Assembly: GCA_009809945.1 (NCBI GenBank)
Contig: WTPW01001618.1
Location: 86,451-150,450, forward strand
Source: Gigaspora margarita
Lineage: Eukaryota > Glomeromycota > Glomeromycetes > Diversisporales > Gigasporaceae
DNA length: 64,000 nt
Direction: 5' to 3'
How positions within the stretch are numbered: the first letter of the stretch is position 1; the number at the start of each line of letters is the position of its first letter. The notes under the pieces are model-generated. The model was given only the letters and a program-made list of their open reading frames with translations. It was not told the DNA's origin and ran no database searches. Below are positions 21,839 through 33,306 of this stretch, piece by piece. A program made the translations under genes and the position numbers.

Positions 21839-22525
21839 CCCTATAAGAAAATTGGACCGGATCGACACGGGTTTGGCGTCGGATAGGCATGGGTCTTTGT
21901 GGCACGGGTCAAGATCCGGATTTGTACGGGTATGGTCCGAAGAATTGGTACGGATTCCGTGGACCGTGTGAGACCGTATGCCCGTGTCAATTGGACCGTA
22001 AATGGCTCGGGTTTTGCAGCAGTTTACTAGTCGAATCGGCACGGGATTTGGCACGGTAATGAACGTGAATTCTCGTGCCACCGCGATAACGATATGGATT
22101 AACTATTAAAACATAACTTTTACATAACTAATCAATATAACAGATAAGATGAACAAGCTAACTGCATATGAAGTAAAATTTCGTAGGGAATTTTTTTTTG
22201 TTAAGACACACAGGGAAGACTCATCAGTGAAATCATGAGATATTGCTCTTTTTTTTTAAAAAAAAATCATTTACTGATCTTTCGTTCTCCACGAAACGAG
22301 CCAACACGTACCACGAGCCAACACGTGCGTAAAGTACACAAACGTGCCATCTGAACGCGCCATTTCATATGATGTGATATTACGTGCCACCCTTTTCCGT
22401 AATGTCCGTGCTATTTTTACCGTGCCATTCCGTAAAATGTTCCTGTGCGCGCCACATGATCCGTGCCATTTCGAGCATTCCCAATACCAACCCGTACCAT
22501 CACCCGCGCCACTTTTCTTATAGGG
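21839..22525. mobile_element. Foldback element with CACGG subterminal repeats
   Basis: 687 bp. Tips CCCTATAAGAAAATTGGACC and, reversed, CCCTATAAGAAAAGTGGCGC. The left arm is full of GGCACGGG and GGACCG words; the right arm holds their mirror (CGTGCCA, CCGTGCCATT). The flanking trinucleotide AAT is repeated, possibly a 3-bp TSD. A one-ended relative is at 5575. Open frames in it track the repeat. It starts 270 bp after the oxidase stop. Confidence 0.7.
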
Positions 22526-23070
22526 AATGTTCATTATTAAGAAGTTCTCAGGCAGTTTCCTCAATATGGTTTACAATTAATCGAGATGTTGCAATTAATT
22601 GAAGTGATGTTTATAACAGGTTTGCTTAAAAAATTTATTCGCGAAACTAGGATTTTAGAAGTTCAAGAGAATATCATATTGGAGTAGTTTAAAAAATCAG
22701 AAATTGTTTAACAACCGAGAGATTTTTTTTTTTTAATCAGCAAAATTCTGCAAACCATAATAATACAACTTACCGGTAAATAAGTTACATTATAATTTGA
22801 ATTGTCTAATGTGTCGATAAGTTATCGCTGTTTATTTTTGTTGGTCTTGTGAATAACTAGATCATTCATTAGTCGAATTTGATTCCATCATATTTGGTAT
22901 TTCTTTTTACCAATGCGTGAGAAAAAATTTTTTTTAGATTCCATATTACTGTTCGAGGCCAACCACCATAGTTAGGATTTTATTAACTGAGAAAGAAATT
23001 AAAAAATCGATAAAAATTGCAATATTATTTGACAAATTGAAATAAGAAAGAATTGTTAAATTACTTGTTT
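22526..23070. other. Intergenic AT-rich DNA
   Basis: No gene, repeat or structured element could be supported here. Confidence 0.5.
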
Positions 23071-23196
23071 TGCTTTCTATTTACAATAATTTGAAATAGT
23101 GATAGTTTAAATGACTTTCTATTTACAATAATTTGAAATAGTGATAGTTTAAATGACTTTCTATTTACAATAATTTGAAATAGTGATAGTTTAAAT
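23071..23196. repeat. Perfect 42-bp unit repeated three times
   Basis: The unit begins GACTTTCTATTTACAATAAT and ends GATAGTTTAAAT. Apart from the first two bases of copy one the three copies are identical, so the triplication is recent. Confidence 0.9.
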
Positions 23197-23500
23197 TTTA
23201 TCAGTCATGGCTACAATATACGTAAATATTGGGTTTATAATGTGAACATAGTTATGATAAAACATTGTGTCGGCATCACTAGTCGAGACCATCTTATTTT
23301 TCATACATTAGGACGACATTTATAAGTTTGGTCAATTAATCAAATGAATTTATATTTCCGGAGCAAAGCGGAGGAACTCAAATCCAGAAAATAGGTGAAA
23401 AAAATTTTTGGATTCCGTTGGGGTGTAAAATAAAATAAAATAAAATTCACATAGTGATATATGTGCGTCGATTACAATTCTGTCGATTCTTAATCGGCTC

Positions 23501-23839
23501 GTGTTCAGCGTTATAAATTCAAAACGCAAAAAAAACATGCGCCAAAAAAAAAAAAAAAAAAAAAAATCATATGCGCGTTATATATACGGAGAGCGCGCAA
23601 ATTTAAATCCATGTGCGCTGCGCCTACTGCGCCGATCCAATTATATCACTGCCCGTTGTATGAGCCGCAGAAATGTACTTCGGAGGCACGTGATGGGTGC
23701 AGCATCCCTTCAACGGTTATGCGATCTTTTACCCAAAATAGGTTTACCCGTAGTTCCTTGCATCTCTTGTATTCGTTGTATCTCTTGTAAATATAGTGTC
23801 AATTGTATAACATGTGACATGTATCAGCGATGTCAATGA
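23501..23839 (+). other. GC-richer island with a 112-codon open frame, unrecognised
   Basis: After a 23-base A-run the region rises in GC. The open frame is basic, crosses the A-run as poly-Lys and ends in a Cys-rich stretch (CISCIRCISCKYSVNCITCD). No known domain or intron is seen and the frame depends on the A-run length. It more likely belongs to the old mobile-element sequence that follows than to a host gene. Confidence 0.2.
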
Positions 23840-23929
23840 TATACGATGTATCGGAGCTGAGGTAGTCTCTCACAAAAAATTTTACCCTCGTGATTTTTAT
23901 ACAATGAAACCCAATGAACTCTTTAGGGT

Positions 23930-24840
23930 AGGGTGAAAGAAAGTATATAATAAAGGCCTTGCGCCCTGAGAAAGACAGATAGATAGTTGATAATTAAACA
24001 TAATTCGTTTGTAAAGGACTCCATACATTCCTTATACATAACATAAACTTACCGCAATCTACTACTAAGTGGCATTGTAGTACGATTGTTTGCCAGTATT
24101 TCTTGCGCACGTAATTGTAACATTACGTTGTCTCAACGTACTGAGAGCCTCCGTGGTTATTGTTGGTTTCCAACTGTCTCGACGTACTGAGATATTGTGG
24201 TTGTTTTACAGTGTCCCGACGTACCGTGGATACTGTGGTTATTGTTTGTTGATACTGTAGAATTTTACCCCCAAGTATCGACGACCGAAACACCTTGACT
24301 TACCCACTCGTCAAATATAACACGCCTCTTTCAATACGGTCGTCCGGATTTTGTTAGTTTGGTTTGGTCGGTTTTGGGTTGACCCGGAAGACCCGACTTT
24401 CCGTCGTCAGTATACTTGTCTTAAAAGTATATAACAAAGGCTTCTCGACCTTGAGGGAGATATCCTTTGTAATTCCAAATAATTCGTTTGCTAAATACTC
24501 CATAAATTCCCTATAATATATAATAAACTTGCCCCGATCTACTACTTAAGTGGCATAAGTGGTACGATTGTTCGTCGTACTTTCTTGTTCACGTGACTGT
24601 ACCATTACGCTGTCCGGTTGATTTCAGACGTATTGAAGACTACTGCGGTTGTTTTGTCCAATTCTCCCGCATTCTGTAGTTGTAGTTGATTGTTGTCCGG
24701 TTTTGGTTCCAAGTGGTGAATTCCCAGCCGTGGTTTCGAGCATAAGTGTTAGTGTGTTGGATCACGAGACTATCGAATAGCCCAACTATAAGAAGACATA
24801 CTTACGACCCTAAACCCAACTCGCCAAATCTAACCGCCTC
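23930..24840. mobile_element. LTR-retrotransposon-type fossil (two related direct copies)
   Basis: Two direct copies, about 23930-24340 and 24418-24840, share AGTATATAATAAAGGC, AATTCGTTTGTAAAGGACTC, ATAAACTTACCGCAATCTAC and ACTAAGTGGCAT. A promoter-like TATATAA start and this order resemble the 5' and transcribed parts of an LTR. No coding domains are left between or beside them. The copies are clearly diverged, so the element is old and broken. The family cannot be named. Confidence 0.35.
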
Positions 24841-27162
24841 TTATTGGCTAAACCAGAACATAGGTTACACGACTGCTAGTTTGTTTTTGTGGATTGACTG
24901 ACTCGCCGTTGGCAATTGTTATTAAACTTATTATAACATGCTTCATATTGTTATGAATAAGAAGCAAATCACAAAAATATACAATTTTCGAAATCAGTCT
25001 TTTAAACATATATTGGAAACTTACGTTATGAGTGTTTAAACTTATTATAGAATCCAACCTTTTATGTAGCTCAAGGCTTAATTATTTAATTACTCATACC
25101 GTTGAAATCTTTTATTTAGCATTATTAAAGAGCTTTATTTTAATTAAACAGACCGGAAATTTTATGGAAGCAATTGTTTAGTCAAAATTTTTTATAAACT
25201 AATTTGCAATGTGCTCAAGCAACCGAACACATTGGTCAAGATAAATTTAGAAAAATTGGTTATATAACACTGCTATATTCCGCAAGCAATTTGTAGTCGA
25301 AGCAAGTTCATATTACTAGGTGAGTTTCACAAGTTCATCTAATGTTGTCGAATGTCTTATAAATAAACCTTTGTTAAATGTGTACTCAATTTTCAAGACA
25401 AGACCTCGTTAACAAAAAATTGCTGAAGGTTGTGAAAAAACAAATCCGTTTGCTAGAAAACTAGTGATTTATAAATAATATTATGTAATAAAAACATTCC
25501 AATTTTTCGGTAAAATGAAAATTTTTTCTATTAAAAAAACAACTCAAGAAAGTCGGATTTAATTGCTGTTTCCTTCAATATAAATTAACTAAAAAGGTCA
25601 CATCTATCAGAGAGATGATGTGGATATAAATAAATACTTTTTTTAAAACTTTCTTCACGTATTATGTAATCAAAAAAGCATTTAAGTTATATTTTATGTG
25701 ACTTTTTCCTTTATAATAAATTTTTGTGAAATAACGTCCATTATTTTAAATTTGCGAATGACATGCCAATCCCGAAGAACGTAAATTGAAAAATGACGCA
25801 GAATACTGTATTATATATTTAAATTTAACTTTAAAATATAGCAATTGATTTACAAGGCGTTTGATATACCTGTACAATTTCACACAATAAAACTAAGAAT
25901 GATTTCAACAATTATTGTACAGTTTCTTATGATACGAATGTCCAATTTTTTTCCACATTGTACAGTATGAAATTTAATCGGACTTTCAACTTTACAATAG
26001 TACGTTATTGGATAGGTTTGTTTACAATCTAGTAAATATTTTTCTGATCACATATTAGATATAAAATTGGTTGGCCGATTCTCAACTTTATATCTTGCAT
26101 GTGACTAGAAAAATATTCACGATATTGAAAATAACCTATCCTATAAATATAAAGTATCATATTATGCAAATTATCATTGTTTATTAACTTCTTGCGGATT
26201 AGTAGATTTATCACGTAATTATGAAAATTTATTTGCAAAATACGAAGTGACACTCCGGAACACAACCAATCCCGTTTTTTAGTAAATATCGAAATCTTAA
26301 ATTCTTGCGGTTATTATTTTTTGCACAGTAAATATAAATATTCCTTCAAAGATATGGTGCTTCAAGTCACTTTTCGTCAAAGGCGCCAAAATTTTACATA
26401 CATTTATATATATTAGCCAATCATAATCATTTATTTAATTAATTTTGATTGAATAAAAAAAAATTTTTTTTAATAAATTTTTATTTTATTTTATTTTATT
26501 TTATTTTTGTTTATATAATAATAAATGCCAATTTACTGCTTTTTTAATAACTTTTAAATAAATATTTGAATATTTTAACCGATAAGAGTTTGATAGAGCT
26601 AAAGATTTATTTTTATCGGTTAACTTTTTTAAAAATATTTTTAAAAATTAAGTTTATAAAAAAAGCTTAATAATTTGATGCGAAGTGCATAATAATGAAT
26701 TTTGTGGTGTTACATTCTCGAAAAGTATTTTAAATTGTATAAATAGTTAAGTTACTCAAATAATTGATTTACTGTACATCTGGATAAACTATTTGCCATC
26801 AATTAAACTAATTTCAGAATTTAGGTGAGAACACCGGTAACAAAGCAGATGATCTATACTCTATTTATCTATTAAAAATACTTTCCACTAATTAACATTT
26901 ACTGTAATTTCTGAAACATTCCTGACACATTATTGAAAAAGATCAAAGTCTCGATCAGTTTGTGTCTAATTTTGTATATATTAACTATTATTAAAGCCAT
27001 TAGTTATTTCGTTAAAGCATTTTGTTTGAATTAAACCTGTATCGAATTTATCTATTTTACAATTCTAGTTATTCCCTCGTACACAAGTCATTTTCGTAAT
27101 TTACAGAAGCATTCGAAGATTACATAATTCATCCAAACTCTATATTCGTCAAACAATTTAGG
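24841..27162. other. Intergenic AT-rich DNA
   Basis: No gene is supported; short open frames have no family features. A (TTTTA) microsatellite lies at 26477-26507. The block near 26700-26830 (TTACATTCTCGAAAAGTATT) has a diverged copy at 62230-62330, pointing to an unrecognised dispersed repeat. Confidence 0.45.
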
Positions 27163-27421
27163 GGGTCGTTTAAAGCCAGGTACATCACGAAATTATCCGA
27201 TATGCAACCCGGATCCGCCCGAACTAACAAAGCGAGAAGACAACGAAAAATATAAAAAATGGCTATCTAAACCGGTCTTGGTCCACTAAATAAAGTGTTG
27301 AAATGCGATTTGCTATATTTAAACCACTCTCTCTATCCTTCATCCGATCCTAACCATAGTATCAATTGATTTTGACACAAAAATCAGAACAATCATGATG
27401 TACCTGGCTTTGAGCGATCTC
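27163..27421. mobile_element. Mutator-like MITE, 9-bp TSD CAATTTAGG
   Basis: 259 bp flanked by a perfect 9-bp repeat CAATTTAGG (27154-27162, 27422-27430). Ends GGGTCGTTTAAAGCCAGGTA and, reversed, GAGATCGCTCAAAGCCAGGT, both continuing ACATCA. Non-coding. Confidence 0.8.
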
Positions 27422-27430
27422 CAATTTAGG

Positions 27431-28540
27431 CAATATGTGTTAATATCTTATACTGTAAGCTATTGTTACTGTAAGCTATTGTTCTACAAAACAAATTTAT
27501 CATACAATTTTGTCATTGCTTTACAAATTGTCATTGACTAACCGACAACCGACTCTTAAAATTGTTGTTAAGCTTAAGGCCTGTCGTCACATCACGGGAA
27601 CTAAAGTAAAACATATATAAAAATAAAACAACATATATTTACACGTTAAGTTAATATATATACTGAAATTAATAATTAGTATAATACCACAAAGGTATTA
27701 CAGTGTGAGATCGATTCTGAATTGTGTATAAGGTCGAACACAAATATCATCGTAAAATTATGGTTTGTATTACTCTCTTCTTGTAAATAAAAAAAGAATA
27801 AAAAAAGAAATTTACAAAAAAGTCAGAATAAAAAAAAAAAATTTTTATTACAAAAAAGTCATAATTAAAAAAAAAAATTCATAATGGTACTGATCGATAA
27901 GATCAGGTTACATAAATTCATAAAATTCTCCGAAATTTTATTCTAGCCAATCAGATTTAAAATCCAAACCTATATAAACTTTATTGTTTCATTTTTTCTT
28001 TTATTAGGATATTATAATGATATAGACCATATTCAGACTATTTGTGTGTGCACCAATGAGGCGTTTAGTGGCATTAATCTATTTGATTTTAATACCTATT
28101 TAATTATTGGAAACTCTAATAATTATTTGTTTCTTTAAATAACAAGGCTGCGTATGTACATACGTTTACATGCTTTTTTTTTTTAAAAAAAAAAACACAT
28201 GTCGCTATTTATATTAACTAATTACTTCAGCCGTTTATTACTAACTAAGGTAGTATTGTTACGTTTTTTTTTTTTCCTTAATTAAAAAATTAAAGATATA
28301 AAAGTAGTATTAATGAAAATTTTGAAGTAAAAATTCTAAAACCTCCATTTCCGTTTCTTTATTGTGGAATATCCTAATAACTATTCTTTATGACTTTTCT
28401 TTATGACTTTTGCTTATCATTATCACGAATGACCAAAATCTAACCAGAGAATCATCTGGATATACATTTATTTATTTATTTATTTATTTATTTATTATAT
28501 GCTTCAACAATAATTTCCAAAGAAAAGGGAAGGAATTAAA
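27431..28540. other. Intergenic region upstream of the membrane-protein gene
   Basis: AT-rich with A-runs. A TTTA microsatellite of eight or so units (28465-28497) ends about 43 bp before the start codon of the next gene and may lie in its 5' leader. No other feature is seen. Confidence 0.5.
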
Positions 28541-29521
28541 ATGGATAGTGTGTTAAATTTTTTGCATAGACTCCAGAATCCCGTCCCTCAATTTGTAATA
28601 GGATGTCTACCGGCAATAGCTATAATTGGTGCATCACCAGAAAAAGGATTTAAAAAAAAATTATTCTGGATATTACGATGCCTTGCTTGCCCATTTACTG
28701 GAATATTTTATACATTAATTATAGAAAATAAAGAAGAATCTATTTTTGCTTATTGGCTTCCATCAGAAAGATTTATTTCTGATAATGATGAAAGAGTACA
28801 ATATATGCCTTTTGGTTATCATGCTAAAAAGATATTAACTCCTACTGATGCTCAGCAAGAATGTATAAATGTCTGCATTGCTGAAGCTAGTATTTTAGAA
28901 AGAATATCATCATTAGCCTCGGCTTATTATATTGCAGTTGGTGTAGTATCTGGAGTAGCAAGAGTATATACTCCATCCTCATGTACTGACTGGCCATATG
29001 TATCTGTTTTATTAGCTTGGACATTTGTAATAATCTATAAAAGATTTATCTGTGGAAAATTTGTAGCGAAAAGTCCTAATGAAACGGTTAAAGAGTTCAT
29101 AGATACTAAAAAAATATTATTCGATGAACAAATACGTGTAAAAGATCTTAGTAAATGTGATCTAAAACGCAAACGAACTTTAGTCATACTCATTGGTTTA
29201 ATATCTATTTTTTTCCCTTGGTTATCGGTACTTTTAGCTCATAATACTCCTCCTGTTGGGTTTTATTGCAGAAGTCGTTATCTTGCTGTCATATGTTCTA
29301 TATGGTCAATTAACAGTACTGTTGCCTTTATTTCTCATTTAAAAGGTGAATCAAGAGCAGACAATAACGGAAATATTGTTCATAAATTGTATTGTTTTTG
29401 TGGTTTAATCATGGCAGGTTTATTATTATTTTTGGCTCTATTATGTGACTATAGGGATTGGTGGGAAAAGTTTTTTGGTGAAGTTTGTAAATCTACTGAT
29501 TGCATTCCTGTAACTTGCTAA
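28541..29521 (+). CDS. Multi-pass membrane protein, unrecognised
   Basis: A single open frame of 326 residues starting at the first ATG after an AAGGAATTAAA leader. Hydrophobic segments lie at roughly 17-33 (FVIGCLPAIAIIGA), 40-62 (FWILRCLACPFTGIFYTLII), 120-142, 148-168 (YVSVLLAWTFVIIYKRF), 214-236 (TLVILIGLISIFFPWLSVLL), 248-266 and 285-303 (CGLIMAGLLLFLALLC), so six or seven helices. Between 2 and 3 is a ~55-residue polar loop with ERFISDNDERVQYMPFGY; between 4 and 5 a charged loop with VKDLSKCDLKRKR. Cysteines are unusually frequent (about 16), several near helix ends and in the C-terminal tail CKSTDCIPVTC. No transporter, receptor or enzyme motif is recognised. Codon use and the unbroken frame argue for a real gene. 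No intron is needed. Most likely a lineage-specific plasma- or endomembrane protein. Confidence 0.75.
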   Translation: MDSVLNFLHRLQNPVPQFVIGCLPAIAIIGASPEKGFKKKLFWILRCLACPFTGIFYTLIIENKEESIFAYWLPSERFISDNDERVQYMPFGYHAKKILTPTDAQQECINVCIAEASILERISSLASAYYIAVGVVSGVARVYTPSSCTDWPYVSVLLAWTFVIIYKRFICGKFVAKSPNETVKEFIDTKKILFDEQIRVKDLSKCDLKRKRTLVILIGLISIFFPWLSVLLAHNTPPVGFYCRSRYLAVICSIWSINSTVAFISHLKGESRADNNGNIVHKLYCFCGLIMAGLLLFLALLCDYRDWWEKFFGEVCKSTDCIPVTC

Positions 29522-30269
29522 AAATTATATATCAATAACACAATTCATTATTTAAAAACATTTACAAAATCTTTATATTTATATATATGTGTACAATATA
29601 TAAATATATTTTATACCTCCATGGTCAGGTAACCATATGGACGACGTTTGTCGAGCTTAAATCTTTATATTTCAATAATGATTTTACGTTATTTTTACTT
29701 TCAATTTTGTAATCATAGTTACTTATTGTTGAAAAAGATTTCTTTTGTACCAAACCGAAAATTTATTTATATAATAATCTTTAATTTAATAAAATTTTGC
29801 TACAAAATATAGACAAAACTTTTTAGTGTAACTCCTCTAAGCGTAATGTATTTAGCTTCGGGCTCAAGTAAATGTTTGGTATATGCTTTGCCTTTCTAAT
29901 TGCAATTTTTCTCAATTATTCTTAAATGCATGATGCTAAAATGTCCACTCACAATGAATTGCATTTGGAGAGTGTTGACCGTAATACAATAAACTCTATA
30001 GTTGAAGCATGCCTATCATTGATTATTTATTATCACTCTCAAATGTTAAAGCAAGTATTGATTTAGTTATTTTCATTTATAAAGATACATAATTACCATT
30101 ACTAAATTCCATGATTTGCACGCCCGTATATATGCATTATTCGGCAAACTCATATGATCATGAAATTATTCCTTGTTATTTTTTCATGTGTTACGACGTA
30201 AACATGTCTATTTAAATTAAAACTCAGCCGATAACTCATGATCATATAAATTACCGGATAAAACTAATA
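29522..30269. other. 3' flank and intergenic DNA
   Basis: AT-rich; no gene or clear repeat. The run ATATATAAATATATTTTATA near 29597-29616 may lie in the 3' end of the membrane-protein transcript. Confidence 0.4.
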
Positions 30270-30346
30270 CTGGGTAAATTGTCGAATACAGTAATTTGGC
30301 AAATGATTGGCTACCAAATTACCGTTATTCGACAATTTTTGTCCAG
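30270..30346. mobile_element. Tiny foldback, TA flanks
   Basis: 77 bp: CTGGGTAAATTGTCGAATAC at the left mirrors CTGGACAAAAATTGTCGAAT (reversed right), both leading to GTAATTTGG around a ~14-bp loop. TA on both sides suggests a Tc1/mariner-type remnant. Confidence 0.55.
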
Positions 30347-30405
30347 TATTGTATGCTTAATGGCTAAGTAAATTCCATAGTTGGCATTTGAATTTATTAT
30401 GTTTA

Positions 30406-30521
30406 CCGTAAAATCTCGAAATAGCGGGTATGGGCATTATTTTGAATCTTGTCCCGAATTAAACTTAATTCTGCCCGAAAATTGTAATTTAACCCCTGCG
30501 CGTTATTTCGAGATTTTACTA
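30406..30521. mobile_element. Short MITE, TIR GTAAAATCTCGAAATA
   Basis: Left CCGTAAAATCTCGAAATAGC and right (reversed) TAGTAAAATCTCGAAATAAC are inverted; the inner part has TCCCGAATTAAACTTAATTC. The left flank is TA; the right flank is not clean. Confidence 0.6.
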
Positions 30522-30826
30522 TTCTACATGACTTAATTACTATAGATATAGTATGCACATATCTTTGATCAACGCTTGAATCAGATGTCGTCCTGATCTA
30601 TGTTGGTTAGTCTACATACTTACGTTGTTACCCCTGTTAAGATACCTATGTCAAATTTATAGGTCACGAGTTAGCTGCGCCCAAACTGTCGGATCTGCAA
30701 TTTCTGTCAGCTCAACTGTATCGGAAAAAATAGCATAAAGAACTGATATATAGGGAATTGCAGAAATCAAAGTAATGGCATAAATGATTGATCGAACATT
30801 TATAGCAGAGATGCTATTTCCTTTTA

Positions 30827-31455
30827 TTGTCCGGTGCAGAAAGATTTGTACCTCAAAAAATTTTGTAATTTCAACTCTATGTAAAAGTTTTTATATCTTT
30901 GATTAATTTTTAAAAATTTTTTAATATCAAATAAAATAGGTTTTAATCTAACTTATTATATTATTTTTATTGTTATAACATTGTTTTATTTTAATAATTA
31001 AGCATGNACAATTTGCTGTATTNAAAAAAAAAAAGATATTTTTTTTTNAAAAAAAAGATATTTTAAATAATTTCGCAACCAATATGCAGTTGTATGAGTT
31101 TGTACTATGCAAGTGCATTAATGTGCATATGATAAGGATATGGTTAAATTTTGAGCAAAATTGAATTACTAGTTGTGAAGAAATTAAGCTTAAGCAAGAT
31201 GATTTGATTTTTTTTACTATATACGCGTATATAAAAATGATAAAATTTACTATAGTAAATTATATAGTAAAAATTATTAAAAAAAGCTACTATTAATAAA
31301 TTTTTTTATTGAATCAATAAAATTATCAAAAAATTTTATTTTTATTAATCTGATAACCTAATGATTATATTAAATTAAAAAAATCCAAAATTAATTTGTA
31401 CAAAAAATATTTGAATCAGAGCTGTTTGAGGTGCAAATCTTTTTGCACCAGACTA
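30827..31455. mobile_element. Tc1/mariner-type element, TIR GTCYGGTGCARAAAGATTTG
   Basis: 629 bp with TA at both ends (30825-30826, 31456-31457). Left TTGTCCGGTGCAGAAAGATT, right reversed TAGTCTGGTGCAAAAAGATT. AT-rich interior with no transposase. The large outer element at 40119-51861 has a related tip. A few Ns occur near 31007-31048. Confidence 0.7.
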
Positions 31456-31469
31456 TAATATTGAACCTA

Positions 31470-32356
31470 TCTCTATATATATATATATCTTTAATTCTAA
31501 GTCTGTGCATTTTAACATTTTTGATTGGTCATATCTAGAAAACATGAACTGTGCATGAGAAAATTTTTAGCCAGCCTATGATGATTCCTGTTTAAAACTG
31601 TAATTATTGCAACATTTGTTCATTTTTAATCATTATATTATCATGTTTATAATCAATCTGTAAATGTATATATGATTAGGCCACACAAAGCTGATTTTTC
31701 ATTTTGCATTACATGGAATCTAAAAACTTGGGTCGATCAGTCAGATTTTTTTCTTTTTTTTTTCTAATTTAATTCTGAGTCATGCACTTTAATGTTTTTG
31801 ATTGGTCGTATCTAGAAAATGTGAACTGTGCAAAGGAAAATTTTTAGTCAGCCAGTCTAAGACGATTCCTATTTAAAACTGTAATTATTTCGATATTAGT
31901 TCATTTTTAATGATTATATTGTAGTCAATCTATAAATGTATGTATGATTAGTCCATACAAATTTGATTTTTTTGTTTTGCATTTTAGTCAGCCTATAATG
32001 ATTCCTATTTAAAACTGTAATTATGCAACATTTTGTTCATTTTTAATCATTATATTATCATGTTTGTAATTGATCTATAAATGTATGTATGATTAGACCA
32101 CGCAAAGTTGATTTTTCATTTTGCATTACATGGAATCTGAAAACTTGAGTTGGTCAGTCAGATTTTTTTTTTTTTTTTTTAATTTACTGTAAATTGCATT
32201 ACATGGAATCTGAAACCTAAGTTGGTGGTCAGATTTTTTTCATTTTTTTAATTTTTTAATTTACTGTAAATTAACAGAATAATGTTTGTTCACATCTATG
32301 ATTAGGCTGATTTTTCGGTTTGCATTACATGGAATCTAAAATCTTAGGTTGGTCAC

Positions 32357-32405
<49 letters not shown>

Positions 32406-33050
32406 CACACAGAAAAAGTTTATGAATTGTGCGGTATCTGCACAGTAAATTTTAGTTGAAAAATTAACACTGGTCTGTGTTTTTTTTTTTTTGTTTTTTT
32501 TTAATTTCTATAAATTAATAGAATAGTATTTACATCTAGGATTAGGCCATGCAAAGTTGATTTTTCATTTTGCATTACATGGAATCTAAAAACTTGGGTT
32601 GGTTGGTCACATTTTTTTTTATTTTATTATTTTTTTTAATTTACTGTAAATTTAATAAAATAATATTACAGCCAAGAATAGGCCACGCAAAGTTGATTTT
32701 TTGTTTTGCATTACATGGAAACTGAAAATTTGAATTTGGGTCGGCCAATCAGTTTTTTTTTTTTGTCTTTGTTTTTTATACGATACTATAAATTAAAATT
32801 AATAGAATAATGTTTACATTTAAGACTAAGCCATGCAAAGTTGATTTTTCATTTTGCATTACATAGAATCTGAACCCTTGGATTTTTTTTTAATTTACCG
32901 TAAATTAAAATTATGTTTACATCTAAGATATGGCCACGCAAAGTTGATTTCTGTTATTATGCATTACATGAAATCTGAAAACTCAGGTGGGTCGGTCAAA
33001 ATAAAAACCAAATAAGATGGGTGGCGCGAAAGCGCTACCCATCGCACTAG
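31470..33050 (+). mobile_element. Non-autonomous Helitron with internal tandem repeats
   Basis: The 3' end is sharp: hairpin GGGTGGCGC-GAAA-GCGCTACCC (9-bp stem with one G:T), then ATCGCA and CTAG at 33047-33050, followed by T. The 5' end is read as TC at 31470 after A, leading to CATTTTTGATTGGTCATATC. The body is a degenerate ~130-bp tandem repeat (words ATTAGGCCACGCAAAGTTGA, CATTTTGCATTACATGGAAT, GGTTGGTCAGTCAGA, then T-runs and AATTTACTGTAAATTA). No Rep-helicase. Confidence 0.75.
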
Positions 33051-33306
33051 TATACTTTAATTCTGGGTCTGTGGATTTTAACGTTTTTGATTGGTCATAT
33101 TCGAAAACTGTGAGTTTGTGGGTTTTAATGTTTTTGATTGGCCATATTCGAAAACTGTGATCGAAGTGTGGGAATTTTGGATCTGTGCCATATTCAAAAA
33201 CGTTTTTGGTTAGCCATGTTCGAAAACTGCTTTAAAGCCTTATTTGAAGACTATGATCGAAGTGTGGGAATTTTGGGTCTATGTGTTTTAATGTTTTTGG
33301 TTAGAC
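33051..33306 (+). mobile_element. Helitron head sequence, tandemly reiterated
   Basis: Directly after the previous CTAG comes TATACTTTAATTCTGGGTCT, the usual Helitron head here, followed by four to five repeats of TTTTTGATTGGCCATATTCG-AAAACTGTG. It breaks off where the TIR element at 33307 begins and resumes at 35434. Confidence 0.5.

Noticed and set aside
22271-22602. Overlapping frames on both strands near 22.3-22.6 kb
   Set aside because: They read the CACGG/CCGTGCC repeat arms of the foldback element.
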